Assembly: GCA_016432265.1 (NCBI GenBank)
Contig: CP066681.1
Coordinates: 708,342 to 772,341, forward strand
Direction: 5' to 3'
Source of the DNA: Micavibrio aeruginosavorus
GTDB taxonomy: Bacteria; Pseudomonadota; Alphaproteobacteria; Micavibrionales; Micavibrionaceae
DNA length: 64,000 nt
Shown here: positions 24,085 through 32,239 of the stretch, piece by piece
Numbering within the stretch: position 1 is the first letter of the stretch
Layout of the letters: every line of letters starts with the position of its first letter
The notes under the pieces: model-generated
What the model was told of the DNA's origin: nothing
The model's database searches: none
Seen by the model: only the letters and a program-made list of their open reading frames with translations
Program-made: the position numbers and the translations under genes

Positions 24085-24937
24085 AGCTTACGGAAATTAG
24101 CAAGCTATGCAAACCTATGTGATCGTAGAGCTAAAAGCTTTGATTATATTGGATTCTAAGCCCTCAACTTTCACTAAGTCGTACAAACCTCTGCATATCA
24201 ATTCAGTGTTTCTAGTACCCCTGTGATACCCCAGAAATTAGCGTGGGTAAAGACCTATCAAGTATATATGCGGCAGGTTTTGTCCCTGATATTGAGGGAC
24301 AATATTTGATGCCATTCATCTATCTTGTAGAGCGTCAGCTTATATGGAATTACGTTTTGGATTGGGGGTGCATGCCAGAATGCGACGAAAAATAATTCAA
24401 ACGCCGAGGCTTGAAGGTTGAATTAACATGTTTGTCTAATTCGTTTCTTCAAACAAATCGAATTGAATGGGTTCTTGTTTAGGTGGCTCAAAAAACTTTG
24501 CATCTAAGAAGCCTGCAACTAGATCCTGACCCTTTCGTACGGGCTTGTCCATCTACTTTGGGGCTAGTAATAGGGGTGATGATAGTGTTCTAATATGCGC
24601 TGACGAAATTAAGACGATTGAGTTCATGGTTTCTAATAACAAAAATAGTGAGAAAAAAGATGAGTAATAATCGAGATACGCCTAAGTCTGTTTCGCAGAA
24701 AGGCTACCAACCGCTTCAGGAAGGGTATAAACCCAATGTACAAGGGGGCCACCAGCCTACTAAGGGAGAGGGTGCGCCGTCAAACCCACCCAATAAGGGA
24801 AGTGGTGGAAAAAAATAGTCAGGAAATCCTGAGTAGTGAGACTCGTCTATCCTGTTACCCCAGTGTTACCCCAAAATAAAAACAAAGAGCGCTTTTAAAG
24901 GGCGCTCTCTTTAACTTATTGATTTATATTGGATAAA
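24085..24937. mobile_element. Short tRNA-Met island, AT-rich, without integrase
   Basis: The DNA between the two tRNA-Met repeats is AT-rich and holds only one small gene with coding likeness (24660-24818). It contains integrase-arm-like motifs (CCCC-TGTGATACCCC-AGAAATTAG at 24218-24241, and TGTTACCCC-AGTGTTACCCC at 24853-24872) and an 8-bp inverted repeat TTGTCCCT / AGGGACAA (24280-24287 with 24295-24302). No integrase is left. It is either a deletion remnant or a tiny element moved by an integrase elsewhere. Confidence 0.6.
24660..24818 (+). CDS. Tiny GYQP-repeat protein of the tRNA-Met island
   Basis: 52 residues, hydrophilic, no cysteine and no hydrophobic core. Three spaced repeats are visible, KGYQP, EGYKP and GGHQP, followed by a Gly/Pro/Asn/Lys-rich tail (SNPPNKGSGGKK). 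An upstream alternative start at 24618 adds 14 residues. The ribosome site is weak (GTGAGAAAAAAG). I do not recognise a named family. The protein is probably disordered. Being the only gene in an integration island, it may carry the island's function or be the leftover partner of a lost gene. Confidence 0.5.
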   Translation: MSNNRDTPKSVSQKGYQPLQEGYKPNVQGGHQPTKGEGAPSNPPNKGSGGKK

Positions 24938-25013
24938 TGGTGGCGGTGGAGGGACTTGAACCCCCGACACAAGGATTATGATTCCTCTGCTCTACCGGCT
25001 GAGCTACACCGCC
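24938..25013 (-). tRNA. tRNA-Met (CAT), elongator type
   Basis: The minus strand folds into a complete tRNA: acceptor GGCGGTG / CACCGCC, D arm GCTC-AGCCGGTA-GAGC, anticodon loop ATCATAA with anticodon CAT, T arm GGGGG-TTCAAGT-CCCTC (the end pairs show one G-T wobble), discriminator A and an encoded CCA (24938-24940). The first base pair and D arm fit an elongator tRNA-Met rather than the initiator. A tRNA-Ile2 with a modified CAT is less likely but cannot be ruled out. Its 3' half is the integration site of the island to the left. Confidence 0.9.
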
Positions 25014-25047
25014 ATCTGGTGTGTTTCAAGGCTGCGTTTATCGCCGT

Positions 25048-25902
25048 TTAGGGCGTTTTTGTCAAGCTTTCCGCTGCCGGGGGCTCGGTCATCGGGGTGG
25101 GTGCGGGTTTTTCTTCATTTTCCGGCATGTCCGCTCTGTTTTTTAGGTGTCTTTCCAGAAACGACAGGCTGCGCTGCCAGGACAGAATGTCCGCTTCCTC
25201 GTTATAGGCGGCTCCCTTGGTCGGGTCGTTCCCGGCGGTTTTTTCGGTGAAACTGTGAACGGCACCCTTATAGGCGTAGAAGGTTATCTGCGCCCCGGCT
25301 GCGGTCATTTCCTGTTCAAAGCCCGCAACTTCGGCGGGCGGCACGAAGGGGTCGTCCGCGCCGTGATGAATCATGATCGGCGCGGCGATCGCCCCGGCTG
25401 CGGCCGGAGCCTTGGTCGACAAACCGCCATGGAAGCTGACCACTGCGGCAAGGTCGGCCCCCGATCGTGCGGCTTCGAGCGCCATGGTGCCGCCGAAGCA
25501 ATAGCCGATAGCCGCGATCTGCGGCCCGGCGCTGCTCATGGATTTGGCCAGATCGATGGCGGCCCCCACACGTTGCCGCGCCAGTTGCGGATTGTTTTTA
25601 TAAATCCCGGCTTGCCGGGCGGCCTCTTCTTGCGTCTGCGGGCGAACGCCCTGACCGTACATATCGATGGCAAAGGCGTTGTAGCCTTGCGCCGCCAGCA
25701 TGTCGGCGCGGCTTTTTTCGTAGTCGCCAAGACCTTTCCACTGGTGGATGATCAATACCACGGGCGCGGGGGCCGGGGCGCTGCTGTGCGCGAAATACCC
25801 CTCCAGCGTAACGTCGCCATCCTTGTACAACAGCGGCTCGCCCGCCAGCGCAGGCGTGGCGGTCAGGCAGAGCAGGAAAAAGCAGAAAGCGCGCAATGAC
25901 AT
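25048..25902 (-). CDS. Exported dienelactone-hydrolase family protein
   Basis: 284 residues from the ATG at 25902, which has a GGAGG site and begins a signal peptide (SLRAFCFFLLCLTATPALA). The frame is open upstream but not family-like. The alpha/beta-hydrolase triad is Cys in GYCFGG, Asp in GADDPFVP and His in AVHSFTE, the dienelactone hydrolase set. The enzyme would hydrolyse an ester or lactone in the periplasm. The C-terminus has a Pro/Glu-rich tail. It stands 28 bp after the GNAT gene, on the same strand. Confidence 0.8.
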   Translation of the reverse strand: MSLRAFCFFLLCLTATPALAGEPLLYKDGDVTLEGYFAHSSAPAPAPVVLIIHQWKGLGDYEKSRADMLAAQGYNAFAIDMYGQGVRPQTQEEAARQAGIYKNNPQLARQRVGAAIDLAKSMSSAGPQIAAIGYCFGGTMALEAARSGADLAAVVSFHGGLSTKAPAAAGAIAAPIMIHHGADDPFVPPAEVAGFEQEMTAAGAQITFYAYKGAVHSFTEKTAGNDPTKGAAYNEEADILSWQRSLSFLERHLKNRADMPENEEKPAPTPMTEPPAAESLTKTP

Positions 25903-25930
25903 GAGAAACCTCCATGAATATGGAGGGGCA

Positions 25931-26536
25931 TTATAAAGCCAAATCGATGGATGACAAAGGCCGTGATTTGCCGATGGCATGCAGGAAACGCGTTTTTTGC
26001 TCCGGATTTGTGAAGTCAAGGCGCATCAGGTTGTAGTTATCCGGATCGCGTTGCGGCAGTTCCGGCAGGTGATCGACCGGATCGAATCCCAGCCGTTCGT
26101 AAAATCCGCGCGAAGATGTCCACGAGACCGCCAGCGATTCCACGCCCATTTTCTGCCAGAACGGGTATTGCGAGGCAAAGAGCGCCGCCCCGATTCCGCT
26201 GCGCGATGGATTGTCCGGGTTGTCGGAGTCGTAATGGCGATACCCCTTGACCCGCCAGATCAGAGCCGAGCGATGCTCGGGAAATAGCTGGTAGCTTAGA
26301 TGCGAAGGTTCCTCGGTGCAGGTTGTGCCGTCTGCCGGGCCGGGGCCGCAAAACGGGTATACATCAACGATAATCCCGCCCTTGCCGGGGCTGAAGACGA
26401 TACTGCCTTTTCCGGGCAGTTCGCGGGCTGTCTCGGCGAAGGCCTGTTGAATGGTCAAAAGGGGCGCCGTGCTGAACCGCGCGCGTGGCGTCGCCTTGCT
26501 TTTAAAATCGGTCATGAGTAAATGACGGGCAGGCAT
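25931..26536 (-). CDS. GNAT-like acetyltransferase family protein
   Basis: About 201 residues from an ATG that shares one base with the mnmA stop (TGATG), a translational coupling. The acetyl-CoA site appears as SRSGIGAALFASQYPFWQKMGVESLAV and SSRGFYERLGF, the usual motif A plus the YxxxGF end. The N-terminal half is unusual for the family (KGGIIVDVYPFCGPGPADG). Substrate unknown. A second start at 26515 (MTDFKSK) is possible. Confidence 0.6.
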   Translation of the reverse strand: MPARHLLMTDFKSKATPRARFSTAPLLTIQQAFAETARELPGKGSIVFSPGKGGIIVDVYPFCGPGPADGTTCTEEPSHLSYQLFPEHRSALIWRVKGYRHYDSDNPDNPSRSGIGAALFASQYPFWQKMGVESLAVSWTSSRGFYERLGFDPVDHLPELPQRDPDNYNLMRLDFTNPEQKTRFLHAIGKSRPLSSIDLAL

Positions 26537-27672
26537 CAAGCGGCTTTCGAGAGGGTTGCGTTTTCCGTGCTGGCAATCCAGCCGCCGCCGATCAGGCGTT
26601 CGCCGTCATAGCAAACGGCGGCTTGCCCCGGCGATATGCCGTATTGCGGATCTTTCAGCCTCAGGCTGGCGCTGCCGTCTTCGTGGCGCGTCAGTGTGGC
26701 GGCAATCGGCTGCATCATCGAACGGAATTTCAGCAACACGTCTTTATGATCGTCATCCAGCCAGTTGCATTCCTTCAAATGAACCACATCCCGCGCCAGC
26801 GCTTCCTTCGGGCCTACGACAACGCGCGCGTTTGCCGCATCGACCTTCACGACGTAAAACGGATCGTTGTTATCGGAATGGCCGCCGCCGATGCCAAGGC
26901 CTTTGCGCTGGCCGATGGTGTAATGAATGATGCCCTCATGCGTGCCCAGCACGCGCCCGTCAATATGGATGATCTCGCCGGGCTTCTGGGCTTCCGGGCG
27001 CAGGCGCTTGACCACTTTCGTGTAATCGCCGCCGGGCACGAAGCATATATCCTGCGAATCCGGTTTGTCCGCCGTGATGAGTCCCAGGCGCTGGGCGTGC
27101 TGACGCGTAATGTCTTTCGTCCAGCCGCCCAGAGGAAAACGCAGGAAGTCGAGTTGTTCTTGCGTTGTCGCAAACAGGAAATAGCTTTGATCCTTGCCGG
27201 GATCGACCGCGCGCAACAATTCAGCGCGGCCTGTATCCTGGTTGATCGCGCGCTGGATGTAATGGCCTGTGGCCATGCAATCCGCGCCCAGATCCTTCGC
27301 CACCGCCAGCAGGTCTCGGAATTTCACTGTCTGGTTACAGCGCACGCACGGGATCGGCGTTTCACCACGCAGATAGGAATCAGCAAAATCCTCGATCACG
27401 CTGTCTTTGAAGTTATTCTCGTAATTCAAGACATAATGCGGAAAACCCCGCGCCTCGGCCACGCGGCGGGCGTCGTAAATATCCTGCCCCGCGCAGCAGG
27501 CGCCTTTTTTCTGGAGCGCCGCGCCGAAATCATAAAGCTGGAGCGTGACGCCGATAACCTCATAACCTTGCTCGTGCAAAAGGCTGGCGACCACGGATGA
27601 ATCGACCCCCCCCGACATGGCAACGACCACGCGGGTTTTCTGCGGTTCCTTGTCAAAGCCCAGTGAATTCAT
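26536..27672 (-). CDS. mnmA: tRNA-specific 2-thiouridylase MnmA
   Basis: 378 residues from the ATG at 27672; the frame opens 12 codons earlier, but the homologous part starts here. MnmA puts sulfur on U34 of tRNA-Lys, -Glu and -Gln, using a persulfide that starts from a cysteine desulfurase. Visible: the PP-loop SGGVDSS, the [16 protein letters not shown] block, the first catalytic Cys in [12 protein letters not shown], a DQSYFLF motif, [10 protein letters not shown] and the second Cys in [17 protein letters not shown]. Full length. A cysteine desulfurase gene lies 2 kb to the right. Confidence 0.95.
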   Translation of the reverse strand: MNSLGFDKEPQKTRVVVAMSGGVDSSVVASLLHEQGYEVIGVTLQLYDFGAALQKKGACCAGQDIYDARRVAEARGFPHYVLNYENNFKDSVIEDFADSYLRGETPIPCVRCNQTVKFRDLLAVAKDLGADCMATGHYIQRAINQDTGRAELLRAVDPGKDQSYFLFATTQEQLDFLRFPLGGWTKDITRQHAQRLGLITADKPDSQDICFVPGGDYTKVVKRLRPEAQKPGEIIHIDGRVLGTHEGIIHYTIGQRKGLGIGGGHSDNNDPFYVVKVDAANARVVVGPKEALARDVVHLKECNWLDDDHKDVLLKFRSMMQPIAATLTRHEDGSASLRLKDPQYGISPGQAAVCYDGERLIGGGWIASTENATLSKAA

Positions 27673-27821
27673 GGCCCGATATATAGAGCAAAACGCCCGT
27701 ACAGCCAAGAATTATTGACATAACTTTCCTGAGAACGGATTGAATCTCCGGGCCTCGCTTGCAGCCACGGGAGGGTTCTTTTTCAAAACATTCGGCGTGA
27801 TGCGCTGCGGCACATGAAAAT

Positions 27822-27851
27822 TTGACTTTTTACATGGCCTTTTGCTAATTC
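27822..27851 (+). promoter_or_regulatory. Candidate sigma-70 promoter of the LOG-like pair
   Basis: TTGACT (27822-27827) and TAATTC (27846-27851) are 18 bp apart, 45 bp before the first LOG-like start. A second -10 reading, GCTAAT (27844-27849), gives a 16-bp spacer. The -35 is strong and the -10 is fair. Confidence 0.4.
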
Positions 27852-27896
27852 TCGCTTAACAAAACGTGAATTTTCAACGCGGACAGGGATCGAACT

Positions 27897-28565
27897 ATGG
27901 CAGTTTCAGGCAAGAAAAAAGAGATCAAAACCGTTGGGGTTTTTTGCTCCTCGCGGATGGGCAACGACCCCATCTACGCGCAACACGCCGAGGAAGTCGG
28001 GCGTTTGCTGGGTCAGAACGGATTCGATCTGGTTTATGGCGGCGGTGCCTCCGGTCTGATGGGCGTGGTGGCCAAGGCCGCGCGCGACAATGGCAGCCGC
28101 GTGTTTGGTGTGATCACCCAGGCATTCAAGGATTCGGCTACCTATGTGCCGGTCGACGGGACGGTCGAGAAAATTGTCAAAACCCTGCCTTCGCGCAAGG
28201 CGTGGATGATGAGGAATGCCGATGCGTTTATTACCTTGTTCGGCGGAATCGGCACGCTTGATGAGAAATGGGAAATCGCTGCGCGCAATGATATGTTGAT
28301 TGCCGCTCGTTCGCAGGATTTTTTGACCCCGATCATCGTTCTCAACACCAACGGCATCTATGACGATGAGAAGCGCCTGATGCGCAAGCTGATCGCCGCC
28401 GGGGCCATTCATCCGGGCCGCGAGGAAATGATTCGCGCTGTCAATGAGCCGCAACAGGCGATCGACAAACTCAAAAAATGGAGCGCCGAGGGCGTCATGC
28501 GCGGTGTCGATCTGGCGGCGCCAATGGTTGAATCGGCTGTCCACGCCAGCAAGCCGCAGCCCTGA
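27897..28565 (+). CDS. LOG/TIGR00730-family protein with altered PGG motif
   Basis: 222 residues, a Rossmann fold of the LOG family: FCSSRMGNDP, YGGGASGLMGVVA and SRKAWMMRNADAF. The family's substrate motif PGGxGTxxE reads FGGIGTLDEKWE here: the Pro is Phe, while Glu and Thr remain. LOG proteins cleave the N-glycosidic bond of nucleotide monophosphates (cytokinin riboside 5'-monophosphates in plants and many bacteria). Activity is likely, but the Pro-to-Phe change is unusual. The next gene is a paralog. Confidence 0.8.
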   Translation: MAVSGKKKEIKTVGVFCSSRMGNDPIYAQHAEEVGRLLGQNGFDLVYGGGASGLMGVVAKAARDNGSRVFGVITQAFKDSATYVPVDGTVEKIVKTLPSRKAWMMRNADAFITLFGGIGTLDEKWEIAARNDMLIAARSQDFLTPIIVLNTNGIYDDEKRLMRKLIAAGAIHPGREEMIRAVNEPQQAIDKLKKWSAEGVMRGVDLAAPMVESAVHASKPQP

Positions 28566-28625
28566 TTCAAGCTTTCCGTTTTACTCCGGACTCCGGAAAG
28601 GTTAAGATTCCTCGTAACACTGGTT

Positions 28626-29237
28626 ATGAGGAATTTTTCTTTGTCGAGACTATCATTGGCTCTGTATGGCGGATCGCGCGATGGCAACGACCCTTTTTTC
28701 GCGGAGGAGGCGCGCGCGCTGGGCGGCTTGATTGGCCGTCATGATGTATTGCTCAAATATGGCGGCTCGGCCAAAGGCCTGATGGGGGCGTTTGCCCGCG
28801 GTTTCGTCGATTCAGCGCGCGATTACAAATCCGAAGCCCAGCTTTATGGCGTGATGCCGCACAAATATTTCTTTGAAGGCGATGTCGCGGCGCTGGGGTT
28901 CAAATATTCCCTGACTGAAACCATGTCCGAACGCAAAGCCTACTTCGTGCGCGACACGCAAGCTTTTATCGTCCTGCCTGGCGGCACGGGCACGCTCGAT
29001 GAAATCTTTGAATCGGTCGAGATCGACAACAACGTCAAGGATGCGGAAGGCAACCGTTTGCCGGTGCGTCCGTTATATTTTCTCAATACCAGGGGTTACT
29101 ACGACCACATGCTGGCGCAATTGCGCCATGCCGAGAAACTGGGGTTCATATCCTCTCATAGCGGCCTCGATCATTTCCGCGTCGAGGAAACGCCTGCGGC
29201 GCTCTATGAGCGGATCAAAAAAGAAACCGGGATCTAG
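28626..29237 (+). CDS. LOG/TIGR00730-family protein
   Basis: 203 residues, a paralog of the gene before it with the canonical motif LPGGTGTLDEIFE and MSERKAYFVRDTQAF. The glycine-rich opening (LYGGSRDGNDP, YGGSAKGLMGAFA) is shared with the neighbour. Probable nucleoside-monophosphate phosphoribohydrolase. Two tandem paralogs, one with a changed active-site motif, suggest divergence after duplication or a heteromer. The 60-bp gap contains no clear terminator. Confidence 0.8.
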   Translation: MRNFSLSRLSLALYGGSRDGNDPFFAEEARALGGLIGRHDVLLKYGGSAKGLMGAFARGFVDSARDYKSEAQLYGVMPHKYFFEGDVAALGFKYSLTETMSERKAYFVRDTQAFIVLPGGTGTLDEIFESVEIDNNVKDAEGNRLPVRPLYFLNTRGYYDHMLAQLRHAEKLGFISSHSGLDHFRVEETPAALYERIKKETGI

Positions 29238-29257
29238 GGGCAGGATCCTGCTAAGGC

Positions 29258-29599
29258 TCAAGGCGTCCAGTCGGTTTTGGTGCCGGGAAGCGCCAGAACC
29301 AGACCGTCCAGTTCTTCGCGTACCGTGATCTGGCAGGACAGGCGCGAGGCTTTGCGCACGTCGAAGGCAAGATCGAGCATGTCTTCTTCTTCAGTTGACA
29401 TGCCGTCTTCGGGCAGGACTTTGTCCCACCAGTCCGGATGAACGTATACGTGGCAGGTCGCGCAGGCAAGGCTGCCGCCGCAAGCGCCTTCGATTTGCTC
29501 GATATCGTTCATTTGCGCCACTTCCATCACGGAGTAACCCAGCGGCGCCTCGACCGTCTTTTGTGAACCATCGGCAAAAAGGAATGTAATCTGCGGCAT
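29258..29599 (-). CDS. 2Fe-2S ferredoxin, adrenodoxin type
   Basis: 113 residues. Cluster ligands are Cys in EGACGGSLACATCHVYV (C-x5-C-x2-C) and a fourth Cys in SRLSCQI, the ISC-type ferredoxin pattern. Cytoplasmic electron carrier, likely for iron-sulfur cluster assembly, since it directly follows a cysteine desulfurase (gap 2 bp) on the same strand. The C-terminal TDWTP is unremarkable. Confidence 0.92.
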   Translation of the reverse strand: MPQITFLFADGSQKTVEAPLGYSVMEVAQMNDIEQIEGACGGSLACATCHVYVHPDWWDKVLPEDGMSTEEEDMLDLAFDVRKASRLSCQITVREELDGLVLALPGTKTDWTP

Positions 29600-29601
29600 T
29601 T

Positions 29602-30726
29602 TTAAAGTCTCACGATTTTGTTTGCGACACGGCTATACATCTTTAGCCAGACTTCGGCAAGCCGTTTGAAATCGCTTTCCTTTGTTGCCCATCCGGCAGA
29701 GATGCGCAAAGCGTGGCTGCAAAGATGTTCCGGCGCGCCCATGGCCTGCAGGACGTGGCTGGGTTTGATCGTGCCGCTTGAACAGGCCGAACCGCTGGAA
29801 ACGGCAATCCCTTCGATATCCAGATTCATAAGCTGAGTGTTTGCGGGAATACCGGGCAAACCGATTTTCGACGTATTGGCGACGCGCGCGGCGTCCTGGC
29901 CGAAGATGGTTATTTCCGGCGCCGCTTCTCGCAATGTTTTTTCAAGATCATCACGCCAGCGTGAGAGTTGCGCGAAGGAATCCAGGTGATTCAGGGCGAT
30001 GTCCGCCGCCAGCCCGAACCCGGCGATCCCGGCGACATTCTCAGTTCCGGCGCGCTGGCGTTTCTCCTGCCCGCCGCCGTGAAGAAAGGGCACGGGCTCG
30101 GCGCCCGGGGCGCAGAGTAAGGCGCCGACGCCTTGCGGCCCGCTCATTTTATGCGCCGACAGGGAAAGATAGTCGACCCCGAGGGCTGCAAACGCGAAAG
30201 GGATTTTCCCGGCGGCTTGTGCCGCATCGGTGTGGATGTGCACGCCGGGGCAACGTTGACGCGCCAGTCGTGCGACTTCCTCGACCGGCTGTATCACGCC
30301 GGTTTCATTATTGACCAGCATCACGGAAACCAATGCGGGCACTTCTCCTGAAAGAAGCTCCTCAAGCTTTTCAATATCGATCACGCCGTCCCTGGTAACC
30401 GGAATCTTTTCCGCTTGCGGCGCGGATTCCAGAACGGACGGATGTTCGATGGCGGACACCAGAACGCGACGGCCGGAAAAATGTTTGAGGACGGCGTTGT
30501 TGGCTTCGGTGGCGCCGGATGTAAACGTCACATAATTGGCGTGCGTGTCTGCCAGTTTTGCAATTTGTTCGCGTGCGCCTTCTACATGATGCCGCGCTTC
30601 GCGTCCGAACGAATGGATCGAGGAAGCGTTGCCGGGCTTTGCCATCAAGGTGCGCATGAGATCGGCCACGTCAGGCCGGATCGGTGCGCTTGCGTTATAA
30701 TCAAGATAAACAGGGTTTTTTTCCAT
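29602..30726 (-). CDS. Cysteine desulfurase (NifS/IscS family)
   Basis: 374 residues, PLP enzyme. It takes sulfur from cysteine for iron-sulfur clusters and thiolated tRNA. Visible: YLDYNASAP at the start, TSGATEANN, the HTDAAQAAGKIPF stretch, the PLP lysine in LSAHKMSGPQG, and the catalytic-loop Cys in SSGSACSSGT. The short loop pattern is of the NifS-like group that partners with tRNA thiolation or minimal ISC systems. Operon with the ferredoxin. MnmA, which needs this sulfur, lies 2 kb away. Confidence 0.92.
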   Translation of the reverse strand: MEKNPVYLDYNASAPIRPDVADLMRTLMAKPGNASSIHSFGREARHHVEGAREQIAKLADTHANYVTFTSGATEANNAVLKHFSGRRVLVSAIEHPSVLESAPQAEKIPVTRDGVIDIEKLEELLSGEVPALVSVMLVNNETGVIQPVEEVARLARQRCPGVHIHTDAAQAAGKIPFAFAALGVDYLSLSAHKMSGPQGVGALLCAPGAEPVPFLHGGGQEKRQRAGTENVAGIAGFGLAADIALNHLDSFAQLSRWRDDLEKTLREAAPEITIFGQDAARVANTSKIGLPGIPANTQLMNLDIEGIAVSSGSACSSGTIKPSHVLQAMGAPEHLCSHALRISAGWATKESDFKRLAEVWLKMYSRVANKIVRL

Positions 30727-30941
30727 CTTTCCCGTTCTCTGGTTTTCACCAATGCAAACAAGCCTTTATCCACACAGCCTGTCAAGGCGTTATGATAAAT
30801 TTGTGGACATTTTCAAGACCGTTTTGCTATACGGACAACAGAACCAGTTTAGATCACACCTGAGCTTTTTTTACGGCATAACTTGCGGGGAACTTGTTAT
30901 GTCCAGTGTGTGAGACGCTGAAAAACCAGCTAGGGGAATTT

Positions 30942-31613
30942 ATGCCTGAGATTATCATCAATGGTCCCGCCGGCCGCCTTGAGGGCCGGTATACGCATTC
31001 CAAGACACCGAACGCGCCGCTTGCGATTGTCTTGCATCCGCATCCGGAACATGGCGGTACCATGAACAACAAGGTGACCTATCATCTGTTCCAGACATTT
31101 GTCGAACGCGGTTTTTCCGTTCTGCGTTACAACTCGCGCGGCGTAGGTCGCAGCCAGGGGATATTTGATCGCGGCGAAGGCGAGCTGAGCGACGCCGCTT
31201 CGGCGCTTGACTGGATGCAGGAAATCAATCCGAACGCGCCGTATGTCTGGGTCGCAGGTTTTTCTTTCGGGGCATGGGTCGGGATGCAGCTTTTGATGCG
31301 CCGGCCTGAAATTCGCGGATTCATCTCGGTAGCGCCGCCTGCCAATATGTTCGATTTCACATTTCTTGCGCCGTGCCCTACATCGGGCCTGATATTGCAT
31401 GGTAACCGCGACTCGATCGTGCCGGAACCTCATGCTGAAAAACTGGCGCAGAAATTGCGCGCGCAAAAAGGCATCGATATTGATTACCGCGTGATTGACG
31501 GCGCCAACCACTTCTTCAACGATCATGTCGATGTGCTGACCAGCCATGTGCACGATCACCTGAACAAGGCCGGGTGCGGCCGTTCGGTGGTGCGCCAGCT
31601 CAAGGCGGCTTGA
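30942..31613 (+). CDS. Alpha/beta hydrolase (COG2945 type)
   Basis: 223 residues from the ATG at 30942, which has a GGGGA site; the frame opens 16 codons earlier. The fold starts with EIIINGPAGRLEGRY, has the HPHPEHGGTMNNKV block, then the nucleophile elbow VAGFSFGAWVG (Ser in G-x-S-x-G), an Asp in HGNRDSIVP and His in GANHFF. The family is an esterase/lipase-like group found in most proteobacteria; substrate unknown. Followed by a strong terminator. Confidence 0.82.
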   Translation: MPEIIINGPAGRLEGRYTHSKTPNAPLAIVLHPHPEHGGTMNNKVTYHLFQTFVERGFSVLRYNSRGVGRSQGIFDRGEGELSDAASALDWMQEINPNAPYVWVAGFSFGAWVGMQLLMRRPEIRGFISVAPPANMFDFTFLAPCPTSGLILHGNRDSIVPEPHAEKLAQKLRAQKGIDIDYRVIDGANHFFNDHVDVLTSHVHDHLNKAGCGRSVVRQLKAA

Positions 31614-31636
31614 TCTGTTTCTTCTATTGCCGGAAA

Positions 31637-31662
31637 GGCCGGGCGGAAAGCCCGGCCCTTTT
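31637..31662. terminator. Bidirectional terminator between the hydrolase and Bcp genes
   Basis: An 8-bp GC stem (GGCCGGGC at 31637-31644 with GCCCGGCC at 31650-31657), a 5-base loop and a TTTT run. An AAA run on the other side lets it serve the convergent bcp gene as well. Confidence 0.7.
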
Positions 31663-31664
31663 CG

Positions 31665-32144
31665 TTATGCGGTTTTCTTGATTTCCTTAAGGAGTTTCAA
31701 TACTTCGCTCACGTGGCCAGTCACGCTGACCTTGCGCCAGATATGGGCGATCTTGCCTTCGGCGTCAATCAAGAAGGTCGATCTCTCGATGCCCATGTAT
31801 TTCTTGCCATACATACTCTTCTCAACCCAGACGCCGTATTTTTCACATATCTTGCTGTCTTCATCCGACAGCAGCGGGAAGTTCAGGTCGTATTTTTCCT
31901 TGAATTTGTCGTGTTTTTTGACGCTGTCTTTTGAAATGCCGATCACTTGCGTTTTCAGGCGTCTGAATGCGGCGAGGTTGTCCCGGAAATCGCAGGCTTC
32001 CTGCGTGCAGCCGGATGTATCATCCTTGGGGTAAAAATAAACCACAACGGGCGCACCCTTAAATTTCGATAAAGTGATGGAATCGCCGCCATCGGCGGGG
32101 AGTGTGAAATCTGGCGCTTTGCTGCCGTTTTTGAGTGCGGACAT
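31665..32144 (-). CDS. bcp: Thiol peroxidase Bcp (peroxiredoxin Q)
   Basis: 159 residues. Thioredoxin-fold peroxiredoxin: NGSKAPDFTLPADGG at the start, the peroxidatic motif YPKDDTSGCTQEACDF with the peroxidatic Cys and a resolving Cys five residues on, and GIERSTFLIDAEGKIAHIWRKV at the end. It reduces peroxides using thioredoxin in the cytoplasm. Stands alone, convergent with the hydrolase. Confidence 0.93.
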   Translation of the reverse strand: MSALKNGSKAPDFTLPADGGDSITLSKFKGAPVVVYFYPKDDTSGCTQEACDFRDNLAAFRRLKTQVIGISKDSVKKHDKFKEKYDLNFPLLSDEDSKICEKYGVWVEKSMYGKKYMGIERSTFLIDAEGKIAHIWRKVSVTGHVSEVLKLLKEIKKTA

Positions 32145-32239
32145 GATCGTATAACTCCTTATGCGGGCTTACATAAATAGCGCTGTTGCGGTAAAAAGGA
32201 AGGGTTACCGTTAATAATATTCCATATTGTGCGGACTGA

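Noticed and set aside
24280-24302. An 8-bp inverted repeat in the tRNA-Met island read as a terminator.
   Set aside because: No T run follows and the loop is ordinary. An operator or recombinase site is as likely, so I only mention it within the island.
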